This document shows, in pieces, positions 47,962 to 58,887 of a DNA stretch of 64,000 nucleotides. The stretch spans positions 104,524,045 to 104,588,044 of the forward strand of contig JASDDO010000006.1 of the NCBI GenBank assembly GCA_030015575.1, written 5' to 3'. The notes below the pieces were generated by a model. The model ran no database searches. It was not told the DNA's origin and was given only the letters and a program-made list of their open reading frames with translations. The position numbers were made by a program, and so were the translations under genes. The stretch comes from Agapanthus africanus (lineage: Eukaryota; Streptophyta; Magnoliopsida; Asparagales; Amaryllidaceae). Numbering within the stretch: position 1 is the stretch's first letter; the number at the start of each line of letters is the position of its first letter.

Positions 47962-48508
47962 TTTCATCTTGTCGCTACGTGCGTTAGCCACAATATGAAC
48001 ACTTGGTAGTAGGTTTGGAGTTGGTGTGTCGGTTAAACGTAGTTTGTACGTGTTTTTGGTCATTTGCTAATATACACTTGTGTTATCGTTTTGTTTTTTA
48101 AGGGTCGCAGGCGGGGACTTCGGACGCTGCGACGAAGCGGGAAATAGGTGGTTGCCATTGCTTAGCCAGGATGGTGGGTGAGTAGATTTAACATCTACAG
48201 TGGAATCGCCCGCATGGCGTTATGCGTCTGGGCTAGAGATGTTGTGTTCTCGCACATTCTATTGCATATTAAAGTTGCGCTTACACCCTATTGCTTAGTT
48301 ATTTGTTGTGCCTGGACTAGTATTCTTAGGACACTGCACTATTATTGACGGCTTATGTTGCACGAGCACTGATTGTATGCCACCTACACCATCAATAATT
48401 GCCATGTCTCGCACAACGCATTGATAGATATGATATTGTCTAGTTAGGGACATTGAGACAATGATTCATATTTCTTTCTGCATATGACATATAACATACA
48501 TGTATACC
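47962..48508 (+). repeat. LTR C, second part
   Basis: Starts with the right TTTCA duplication and continues LTR C. It contains GGGTCGCAGGCG and CGGACGCTGCGA (as LTR A near 2213-2240), hairpin GTAGAT-TTAAC-ATCTAC (48182-48198), ATCGCCCGCATGGCGTTATG, and stem-loop I ATTATTGACGG/CCATCAATAAT (48341-48351, 48389-48399, one mismatched pair). It ends where copia LTR D2 begins. Confidence 0.82.
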
Positions 48509-49502
48509 TGTTAGTTATATGTATGCCCTAGAGGCCATTACTGTACATACGATGAATATTGTAATGATGCTCGGACATATCTAGCTCGGACTTTCTTGCT
48601 CGACATGATAGTATGCAATCTGGTTGTACTTTATCTTAACATGTACTCTGATTGTCTCTATGTTACATGTTGATAAAGCCCTTAGGATATGTACTCGACT
48701 ACTGGGACTATGATGAGATCATACTAGTGGGGCCATGTTAGTGGACGAGTACATCCTATAACAGTTCCTAGTCGAGGGTGTATCGAGAGAGGGCTTCGAT
48801 ACACCAAAGTAGACTAGCGTATACGCATCTTGACCCATATGACGGGCGATGGATGATCCCATATCAATCGGTGTTTGACATCAAGGATGGTGTACGGGTG
48901 CTCAGTAGAGACTGGGTATACTGGACGGACTCGCTGAGAACTCCCAGATGGTATTATACCTCACGTCAGATGGCAGTTCTCCGGTGACACTGGTACAGAG
49001 TAGTCTGTTGACCCGAGATCGTCATAGAGTCTTGTGTGATTCCCACTGTGCTTTGATTTCCATCATACCACGTCCAAGGGGGCATGCAAAAAGGTGGCTT
49101 TTGGGTACAGTCCTGAATCACATGGAGGAAATGAGCGATAGGAGGGGATTCGTCTCTCCCGGTATAGGGAGTTGATGTTGTGCTGTGTTCGATTGGCTAT
49201 AACTGGAAATACCTGGCCAGGGTTGCTGAGATTTACTGGTAAGTGTTATTAGTAGTTTCTCGAACTGTTATAGACCTCATATCGACACGACTTATCGAGC
49301 TACGGGGGGTCTGACGTTTACCACCCCTATGCGAGATATGCGACATATCAGACGACGAAACCGGACTGTACGGGAGTGTTACTGATTGGATTCACAGGAG
49401 AATGTACAGGCTTGCTTGTTGATCTTCTGAGCGCTAAATACCTGGGTGGCTGTTACGTTTAGCTGACCGCTTGCAGCTTGTGGGTGTTTGATATGATCAT
49501 CA
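48509..49502 (+). repeat. Copia LTR D2, first part
   Basis: Starts TGTTAGTTATATGTATGCCC and matches the first 995 bases of the D1 LTR in order, up to GATATGATCATCA. It is then interrupted by copia E at the place where D1 continues CCTGCTGCC. The rest lies outside the window, so it could be a solo LTR or part of a full element. Confidence 0.82.
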
Positions 49503-51385
49503 TGTAAGTCGATGTAGTACACCCCAGTACTTGTGGGGAGGCGGAATTTTCAAAAACGATCTTGTTTAGTGAACGAACATCGACTAACCGCTTGAATCGA
49601 AGCTAAAATCTAAATAACCGTACACAAAGAGTTTCATAACTATTGTGTTTAGGGATTATACCTAATGAAACTAGTCCTTCGTCTTTACGATCTCCTTGTT
49701 CTCCTCGGCCTTCTCTAGGTAGTAGACGATCCACCCGAGAGCAAAACTCCAAGCTTAGCCTCTAAACTTGAGGCAACTAACCTTCTTGGATTGCTAATCA
49801 AAGAAGCTAGATTGAGATAGAGTGATGGTTATGGATTGTTAAGTCTTGCTAATCCTTTGATCTCAACTCATGAGGTGTAAGGATTAGTCTCTTGAAGATG
49901 AGAGCTTGAGGAGAGAGAATATGATAAATATTAATGAGATGAGAATTGTGAGTATCATAATATATTATGAAGCATTCTCATTTATCAACAAAAGAAAATG
50001 AGTGATGATTAAGCATTCTTCAGAAATATCTAATGGTGATTCATTAAGCATGTGTCATTATCATTTATGGTGCAATAAGGATAATGATGAATCACTCTCA
50101 TGACTCACAATCTTATCCAAAGTAACCTCCTTAGTCACATCTTCTAGAAGCTTCTCGTATAATTACGAGAACGCCCCTCCAATCCGCAAAAATACGGAAA
50201 AACTTTAGACTGTAAAAATCCAATAACCGGATACCAGTAACTGGCTTAAACCAAAGCCGACTGGTAAAAACTGTCCGAAAGTCGTACGTGCGTAAACGCA
50301 CGTATGCGTCCGAACCCTTGTCGTAAAACCATACGACCTCTATATCGTTTCGCCTGGAATAGGAAACTCTCTGTGTGGGACTCTAGAGACTCGACTACTA
50401 CGCTGGCAGTGGGTTTAACCACAGACCGCAAGCGGCACTAGCTGTACGTAACGGTCGCCAGGTAGTTGTCGATAAGAAGGCCGATGAGAAAACCCATCCG
50501 AACTCCTACTGAGTCTGATGTGACAATCTACATACAGTCCGGTCCGTTCGTCCAAGACTATCGCATATCGGGCCTAGGGGGGCGGCAAGCGTCAGTCCCC
50601 TAATAGCGGTATAAGTCGTGTCGGAGGGAAGCCCATTACACCCTGAGAAACTACTGGAACCTACCAGCAAATCTCGCTTGCCCTGGCCAAGGACTTTGCG
50701 TAATGGCTCTCTGACACAGCACAATATCTACTCCCAATACCGGGAGGGACGAATCCTGTCTAACCGCCACTGCCTCCAAGTGCTCGGGACTGCACCCAAC
50801 TGCTACCTGTTTGCACGACTCCTTTAAGCCGTGGTAGGGTAGCAATCTAAGAACAGTGGGACACACTCGAGGCGAAGTAGCAGTGTCAAGTCTGCGGACT
50901 ACGCTGTACTCATGTCACCTGGGAACTGTTCACTGACGACTGGTATCAAACCAACCAATAGTTCCCTGTGAGTCCTGTCCGGTGTACCCGTAACCTAACG
51001 AGCACCTGTATACTATCTCCAGTACGACATACTGACGGCTGTGGGACAGACCATCTCCCCAACTGGGATGAGAAGCGTACACACCAGTCTACTCCGGAGT
51101 ATCGATTCTCTGTCTCGATAATCCAACGACCAGGGACCTGAATAAGGATGTGCTTGTAGACTACCCAGCCCCCACTAGTGTGACTGCCATCACAACGCTG
51201 GTAGACAAGCAAGATCCTAAGAGCTCTATCAATACGTACACCCACATATTAAGATAGAAAAACCAAGTAGCATACTACCATGTTTAGCAAGACTGTTATA
51301 TACATGTGAATATCCCAAGCTTCCATTAAGTAATATACAAGCTATTATGATACAGTAATGGCCTTCTAGGGCATAAACACTTACA
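49503..51385 (-). repeat. 3' LTR of copia E
   Basis: 1883 bp, complete, with TG/CA ends on both strands. It contains the inverted repeat TACGTGCGT-AA-ACGCACGTA (50285-50304) and a near-palindrome CTCGTATAATTACGAG near 50154-50169 (changed in the other LTR). The sense start block GCCCTAGAAGGCCATTAC is shared with the D LTRs. Confidence 0.92.
50285..50304. promoter_or_regulatory. 9-bp inverted repeat in copia E LTR
   Basis: TACGTGCGT and ACGCACGTA around AA, perfect in both LTRs (second copy 58050-58069). The ACGTG cores resemble binding cores of plant bZIP/bHLH factors. A regulatory role is inference. Confidence 0.45.
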
Positions 51386-51386
51386 A

Positions 51387-51396
51387 TCTCCCACTT
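51387..51396 (-). other. Polypurine tract of copia E
   Basis: AAGTGGGAGA on the minus strand, one base before the 3' LTR. The same sequence precedes the D1 LTR at 21530. Confidence 0.85.
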
Positions 51397-51447
51397 GCAC
51401 TAGGGCCATGTACTGGCATATCGCAGACCAATGATCTCGAGTAGCCT

Positions 51448-54400
51448 CTAGAACTGAATCTGAGGAAGGGCCTTAGTGAATGGATCAGCAATGTTATCCT
51501 CCGTATTTACTCTCTTTACCTCGATCTCCCGGCGATCTACGATTTCCCTGATCAGGTGATACCGCCTTAAGATGTGTCTGGACTTCTGAGGGGACCTTGG
51601 TTCCTTCGCTAAAGCTATAGCTCCGTTGTTGTCGCAATACAGAGGTATTGGACCAACACTGGTAGGAACCACCTGAAGTTCTGTGAGGAACTTCTTCATC
51701 CAGACAGCTTCTTTTGCGGCATCGCAAGCAGCTATGTACTCCGCTTCCATCGTTGAGTCAGCAACGGTATCCTGCTTGGAACTCTTCCAACAGACCGCCC
51801 CTCCATTGAGTGTAAAGACATAACCCGACATGGACTTGGAGTCATCCTTGTCACTCTGGAAGCCGGAATCAGCATAGGCCTCCATCTTGAGGTCCTTTCC
51901 GCCGTAAACCAAGAACATCTCCTTAGTCCTCCTCAGGTACTTGAGAATGTTCTTTACTGCTATCCAGTGATTCTCCCCTGGGTTTGCCTGATACCGGCTT
52001 ACAACGCTCAATGCGTATGCTACATCTGGTCTGGTACATAACATCGCATACATTATAGAGCCTACCGCAGAAGCGTAGGGTATAATCGACATGCGTTCCC
52101 TTTCCAAATCAGTCTTGGGAGACTTCTCTTTGGAGAGGGTGATTCCGTGACAAGCCGGTAGGTTACCGTGCTTAGAATCTTCCATACTGAATCTTTTCAA
52201 TATGGTGTCTATGTACTTGGACTGTGAAAGTCCCAACATCCTCTTTGATCTATCACGATAGATCTAGATCCCCAGAATGTAGGTGGCATCACCCAGGTCC
52301 TTCATGGAGAATTTCTGTGACAAGAATCTTTTGATTGACTGTAGCATAGGAATATCATTTCCTATTAGGAGAATGTCATCCACGTACAAGACGAGGAATA
52401 CAACAACTCTCCCTACAATCTTACTGTATATGCATGGTTCATCTGGATTTTTGATAAAGTCGAATTCTTTGACAGTATCATCAAAACAGATGTTCCAACT
52501 CCGCGATGCCTGCTTTAGTCCATAAATGGATTTAAGCAGCTTGCATACTTTACCGCTGCTCCCACTCTGAATGAATCCCTCTGGCTGATCCATATAGACG
52601 CTCTCTTCTAAATTTCAATTTAGAAAGGCCGTCTTTACGTCCATCTGCCAGATTTCATAATCGTGGAAGGTAGCAATAGCAAGAAGGACCCGAATGGATT
52701 TCAGCATAGCCACTGGAGAAAAGGTTTCGTCATAGTCCAAACCAGGTCTTTGACGAAAACCCTTTGCAACAAGTCTAGCCTTATAGGTTTCAACCTGTCC
52801 ATCTACACCAATCTTCTTTCTGAAGATCCACTTGCATCCTACGGGTTTCAGCCCATCTGGAGCAGTGTCCAAAGTCCATACTTTGTTAGTGTACATGGAC
52901 TCCATTTCGGTCCGCATTGCATCCAGCCATTTTACCGAGTCACCGCTCTGAATGGCTTGCTGGAAGCTAGTAGGGTCGTCATTATCAATGACGCAATCAT
53001 CTCTATCCCCGTCTATGAGAAAACCGTAGTATCTCTCGGGCGGATGAGACTGCCTACTACTTCTGCGGATAGGCGCTGGTATGTCCCTTTCTTCTGAAAC
53101 TTCTTGTTCTACCAAACTTTCAGTAACAGCTTGTGGTTCTGGAATTTCTTCCAGTTCTACTGCGCTCCCACTCTTCTGATTTTCTAAAAATTCAGTTTCT
53201 AAGAAGCGGGCATGACGAGAAACAAAAACCTTTTGTTCCTCTACGTAGTAAAAGCAATACCCCATGGAATTCTTTGGATATCCCACAAACTTACACTCTA
53301 CTGAGCGTGCCTCGAGCTTGTCCGGATGCTGCTTTTTTACAAAAGCTGGACATCCCCATGTCTTCAGGTACTGAAGATGGGGTTTCTTCCCACTCCACAT
53401 CTGATATGGGGTGGTAGGCACAGTCTTGGTGGGAACCATGTTCAAAAGATATGTCGCTGATTCTAGCGTATAACCCCAGAATGATCGTGGTAACTCAGCC
53501 TTACTCATCATGGAACGAACCATATCTAATAGGGTTCGATTCCTCCTTTCCGATACACCGTTGTGTTGTGGTGTGTATGGAGGAGTAAGCTGAGAGAGAA
53601 TCCCTTTCTCTTTTAAGTAACCCAGGAACTCGGAACTTAAGTATTCACCACCTCGATCAGATCTCAGCGTCTTAATACTTTTGCCTGTTTGGTTTTCCAT
53701 TTCATTCTTGTATTCTTGGAATTTCTCAAAGGCCTCGGATTTATGCTTCATCAAGAAGATATGTCCATACCTAGAGAAATCATCCGTAAAAGTAATGAAG
53801 TAGGAATAACCACCTCGCGCATGTGTAGACATTGGACCGCACACGTCACTGTGTACGAGTCCTAAGAGCTCGCTCGCTCTTACTCCGTGTCCAGAAAACG
53901 GAGTCTTTGTCATCTTTCCCATGAGACAAGATTCACAAGTGGCATAAGATTGATATTCGAACGGATTCAAATATCCTTCTCTATGTAACTTTGTTAACCG
54001 TGTTTCATTGATGTGACCTAGTCTACAATGCCATAAGAAAGCCTGATTTACTTCTGGAGACTTTCTTTTAAGTGTGTTCTGGACATTGAAAACCTGAGCT
54101 TGATTCAATACGTATATACCGTCATCTAATGTACCGGACCCAATTAGAACTTGGTTTAGGTGGATGTGAACTACATCGCTTACGAATGTAAAGTCATATC
54201 CCTCTCTTGAAAGTGAGGACACTGATATGATATTACAAGTCAAACTAGGTACATACAGACAGTTACGTAGAATCAATATCTGCCCACTTGTCAAACCCAG
54301 GCGATATTCTCCCACGGATTCAGCATCCACGCTCATTCCGTTTGCAACTCTGAGAGACAAATCACCTATCCTTATAACTTTACGGTTTCTCAAAGCATGT

Positions 54401-55248
54401 AACGAATTACAGATATGAGATCCTGCTCCGGTATCTAGTACCCAGGAAGTAGAGTTAATTGACAAACAGTTCTCAATTACAAACACACTTGAGGCTGAAG
54501 CCACAACATGCTTCGAATCCTGGCTACTGGCTTCCAAAGCCCTGCAATCCTTCTACCAATGTCCATTCCCATAACAATAGGAATATCCCTCCTTACCTAT
54601 ACCAAGTCCCAAAACTGTTTCTCTTCCCTTTCCTCCTAATTTGCTGACACCGTATATCGGCTTTGTAGAGGTCTTCTTCTTTTCACCCTTTGCTTTCGCC
54701 TTGGATGAAGAGGAAGAAGGTCCCCTATTAAGCAGAGCTTGTGTCTCCCTGGTTTCTTTCAGGGTGTAAGTAGAGGGTAGGGACTGTGGAAATAAGTCAG
54801 TATATGACCTGTTTCCCAACGTGGTCTCCAGGTCCTTGAGCTCATCAATATAGCTAGTCATCGTAAGGACGTCGTCCCTTACAGATGACCCGTCAGCCGA
54901 CCTCGCTTGAATCAATTCGTTCGAGGCCTCATATCTTGCGATATGAGATTGCTCTCCATATAAATCTTTGTTATGGAGAAAGATGGAACCAGAGTCCATC
55001 TTCTCGTGCTGCTTCTGGTATCTACCATCAACTGAAGCCAACACGAGGCACTTGGCTTTCGCTTTATTCTTTTCCTTTGTCTGACGGATATCCATATCCG
55101 CGACGGTAGAAACTGGACCTGGGACGATGGGATCTTGAGTAGTAATAGGGTGGTCTAGCTTGTCATAGGCAATGGTCATCTGGACAGACCTTTGCCAGTC
55201 AAATAAGTTAGATTCAGTCATCTTGTTATCTATATGTAACCTAGTCAT
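51448..55248 (-). pseudogene. Copia gag-pol, one frame with three nonsense codons (element E)
   Basis: A single minus-strand frame of 1267 codons, from ATG 55248 (MTRLHIDNKMTES) to the stop at 51448, with no frameshift. Gag ends in a zinc-knuckle-like CYGNGHW region. Integrase follows, with an H-H-C-C block (HCRLGHIN to CESCLMGK), core VHSDVCGPM, SDRGGEY and HNGVSERRNRT. RT has YVDDILLIG (Asp pair at 52375-52380), and RNase H ends near EDNIADPFTKAL. Premature stops: TAG 54553-54555 in the knuckle, TGA 52615-52617 in RT, TAG 52264-52266 after RT. Protease motif DTGAGSHIC is near 54440. As read it cannot make full Gag-Pol, though three long pieces remain open. Confidence 0.9.
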
Positions 55249-57253
55249 GGTCACAAGGTCGCTGCAATGAGAGAGAGAGAAGAAAACACTTTAGCATGAT
55301 GCTCTTGCAAGTTTAGATTGGTTTTTAATTTATCTAAACTGGATGGCTCCCACTGTTTCTCGAATCCTTCCTCAAACCATAAAAGAAGAATTAGCCAGGA
55401 CTATTCTCACCGTACAATACTTGCTTAACCGTTCAGCCAGGCCAGTGTCGATACTTCGAGGGAGGTTTTCCAACGCTTTCGCGAAGTTCCTTAATTAAAT
55501 AACCTCTTTTCTCTGGGGGCGTAACCCCGCTGACACCTTTCTGGACACCTACTAGGTTTATAGCATTGATCGTTAAGTGACGAATATCCTGATAAGTAGC
55601 ATATACTCACAGTAGGATCGGGATCCAAATATCATCGTCTGATAATGTTGTAGGAATGCAACCAACATTCATCAAACTCAAAAGGGTATGCATCTCTTTG
55701 CAAATTTCAGTTTCTTTAGAAATTCCCGATATATATTTTTGCCCCATGTTCCAATGACCTTGACGAAAGCCAACAAATCATAAAACACATGTCAAGTTCT
55801 CCCCATCATTATCTTGTTAATTTGAACCCACCCGTATATACCCTTGACAAAAGCCAACAAGATTATACGACTGTCCCAAACCAACTCATCTATCTATGCA
55901 ACAAATGAATACCCCAGCAGCTACCAAACACTATGCCTTGACGAAAGCCAACAAGCATAGCTTGAATACTACTGACCATCCATAAGAAATGACGGAGGGC
56001 TACGACTGGTTTTGGCAAAACCGTGAACGTAGTGAACTTGATATAACCGAAGGAACCTGATAGCTTTTAAAAGGAGTGGTTAAATCTCTGAATTTTAAAA
56101 TATCTGTTTTAAAAATAACCGAGTGGTTTCTTTTAAATTGTTCCAACGATTTAAACTTGGTTTATTTTCTTTGCATTATAGATAATGCGTCCCATCATTA
56201 ACCTATCATTGCAAAAAACAACGAAAATACAACGTCCTCTTATGCCATCCGCATTCGCCACGGGGTCCCGTCATCACCCGTTAGGTTACTTAACTAACGA
56301 CAGAGCGGGGGCTGGGCTAGCGCGGGTGTAAAACATAAGTGACGTCTAAATAGCTATCATAAATATAGATATTTTACATTCGTCTGACGCAATGATATTC
56401 ATTCCAGAACACAGATAAACAATATTGGATTTGCAAGCAATCTGTATTTCTTTTGAGCCTGCAAGAAAATACAGATTACACAGTTGTGATGAATAGCCGT
56501 TACCCCACCCTCGACCCCTACTGGTACGGCAAACTACACACCCGGCAGTTTGTGTAGCCCACCATGGGTCAGTCCTAGGAGCAAAAACAGTAAAATGAAA
56601 TAATACAACGGTGGCTACAACCGCAACCTGGATGTGCCCCGCAAAATAATATTACAACAAATTACATTTACAACAAATGAATTAAATAATCCATTGCAAA
56701 AACCCCGGCTATACACCACAACAGTCCAATACAGTTTTATATGCACAAACAGATATAACCATTTCAGAAATGTGCAACCCCCTGCCAACCGACATACTAG
56801 CAGTTGGGGGAGGTTTACGAACACATTTATCAATCACAGATATAATCCAACATGCAAATACTGTACAATTTCGATCGATTAAACAACATCAATATTGCTC
56901 CAAAATCTGCTCTGTTAAACAGTAACCTGAGCAAATATTAAATATTCCAGAAAACCCCAAATATTACACAGAAGCAACAGAAGAAAACTCGGCTCCTGAC
57001 TCGCCAACTCGGCGGCGGAAGCGCGGCGACTCAGTAGGCTGAGGCCGCGGTTCCGCGGCGAGTTAGGCGATTCAGGCGACTGTTTTTCTTGGGTGTTCTT
57101 CTGGTGTCTTTTCAAGCCCTCTGAACTCACTTGAAAAATTTTTGGACATCATTTAAATTTCGACAGAAACTTGCATTTTTTAGGGTTTTCCGGCTTCGTT
57201 TTTCCGTTCGAAATTCGTACAAATTTGCAATTAAGTTATTTAGTGTTTAGCGA
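55249..57253 (-). other. Long untranslated leader of copia E
   Basis: About 2 kb between the PBS and gag with no convincing ORF. It contains three imperfect copies of CCTTGACGAAAGCCAACAA (plus-strand reading) at 55758-55776, 55842-55860 and 55936-55954, each within a different inverted repeat, and a GC-rich stretch with CCGCGGTTCCGCGG near 57046-57059. A long leader is usual in some copia lineages. Confidence 0.6.
55745..55960 (-). repeat. Three hairpins with a shared 19-base loop (leader of E)
   Basis: Copy 1: ATGA/TCAT (55754-55757, 55778-55781) inside CATGT/ACATG (55745-55749, 55787-55791). Copy 2: CGTATA/TATACG (55833-55838, 55864-55869). Copy 3: CTATGC/GCATAG (55931-55936, 55955-55960). 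The loop word CCTTGACGAAAGCCAACAA is constant except one G to A in copy 2. Spacing is 84 and 94 bases. Confidence 0.6.
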
Positions 57254-57266
57254 GGCTCTGATACCA
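57254..57266 (-). other. Primer binding site of copia E
   Basis: TGGTATCAGAGCC on the minus strand, one base inside the 5' LTR, complementary to initiator tRNA-Met. Confidence 0.9.
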
Positions 57267-57267
57267 C

Positions 57268-58887
57268 TGTAAGTCGATGTAGTACACCCCAGTACTTGTG
57301 GGGAGGCGGAATTTTCAAAAACGATCTTGTTTAGTGAACGAACATCGACTAACCGCTTGAATCGAAGCTAAACTCTAAATAACCGTACACAAAGAGTTTC
57401 ATAACTATTGTGTTTAGGGATTATACCTAATGAAACTAGTCCTTCGTCTTTACGATCTCCTTGTTCTTCTCGGCCTTCTCTAGGTAGTAGACGATCCACC
57501 CGAGAGCAAAACTCCAAGCTTAGCCTCTAAACTTGAGGCAACTAACCTTCTTGGATTGCTAATCAAAGAAGCTAGATTGAGATAGAGTGATGGTTATGGA
57601 TTGTTAAGTCTTGCTAATCCTTTGATCTCAACTCATGAGGTGTAAGGATTAGTCTCTTGAAGATGAGAGCTTGAGGAGAGAGAATATGATAAATATTAAT
57701 GAGATGAGAATTGTGAGTATCATAATATATTATGAAGCATTCTCATTTATCAACAAAAGAAAATGAGTGATGAATAAGCATGCTTCACAAATATCTAATG
57801 GTGATTCATTAAGCATGTGTCATTATCATTTATGGTGCAATAATGATAATGATGAATCACTCTCATGACTCACAATCTTATCCAAAGTAACCTCCTTAGT
57901 CACATCTTCTAGAAGCTTCTCTTATAATTACGAGAACGCCCCTCCAATCCGCAAAAATACGGAAAAACTTTAGACTGTAAAAATCCAATAACCGGATACC
58001 AGTAACTGGCTTAAACCAAAGCCGACTGGTAAAAACTGTCCGAAAGTCGTACGTGCGTAAACGCACGTATGCGTCCGAACCCTTGTCGTAAAACCATACG
58101 ACCTCTATATCGTTTCGCCTGGAATAGGAAACTCTCTGTGTGGGACTCTAGAGACTCGACTACTATGCTGGCAGTGGGTTTAACCACAGACCGCAAGCGG
58201 CACTAGCTGTACGTAACGGTCCCCAGGTAGTTGTCGATAAGAAGGCCGATGAGAAAACCCATCCGAACTCCTACTGAGTCTGATGTGACAATCTCCATAC
58301 AGTCCGGTTCGTTCGTCCAAGACTATCGCATATCGGGCCTAGGGGGGCGGCAAGCGTCAGTCCCCTAATAGCGGTATAAGTCGTGTCGGAGGGAAGCCCA
58401 TTACACCCTGAGAAACTACTGGAACCTACCAGCAAATCTCGCTTGCCCTGGCCAGGGACTTTGCGTAATGGCTCTCTGACACAGCATGATATCTACTCCC
58501 AATACCGGGAGGGACGAATCCTGTCTAACCTCCACTGCCTCCAAGTGCTCGGGGCTGCACCCAACTGCTACCTGTTTGCACGACTCCTTTGAGCCGTGGT
58601 AGGGTAGCAATCTAAGAACAGTGGGACACACTCGAGGAGAAGTAGCAGTGTCAAGTCTGCGGACTACGCTGTACTCATGTCACCTGGGAACTGTTCACTG
58701 ACGACTGGTATCAAACCAACCAACAGTTCCCTGTGAGTCCTGTCCGGTGTACCCGTAACCTAACGAGCACCTGTATACTATCTCCAGTACGACGTACTGA
58801 CGGCTGTGGGACAGACCATCTCCCCAACTGGGATGAGAAGCGTACACACCAGTCTACTCCGGAGTATCGATGCTCTGTCTCGATAAT
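57268..58887 (-). repeat. 5' LTR of copia E, truncated by element F
   Basis: Matches 49503-51122 of the other LTR. Identity stops after TCTCGATAAT, where the other LTR continues CCAACGACC and this one enters TGATTTAATG, the edge of F. Confidence 0.9.

Larger units (their letters stand above)
49503..58887 (-). mobile_element. Copia element E (minus strand), 5' LTR cut by element F
   Basis: Reading on the minus strand: 5' LTR (57268 upward, cut at 58887), PBS, a leader of about 2 kb, gag-pol (55248 down to 51448), PPT and 3' LTR (51385-49503). LTR ends are TGTAAG and CTTACA. About 20 substitutions in the 1.6 kb shared by the two LTRs (by eye, near 1.3%), so moderately young, but the coding frame has three stops. 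It sits in copia LTR D2; the flanking five bases on the left are CATCA and the right partner is outside the window. Confidence 0.9.

Noticed and set aside
54553-55254. Gag and Pol of copia E as separate genes with a programmed stop
   Set aside because: The stop falls inside the zinc knuckle, and two more stops occur downstream. Decay is the simpler reading.
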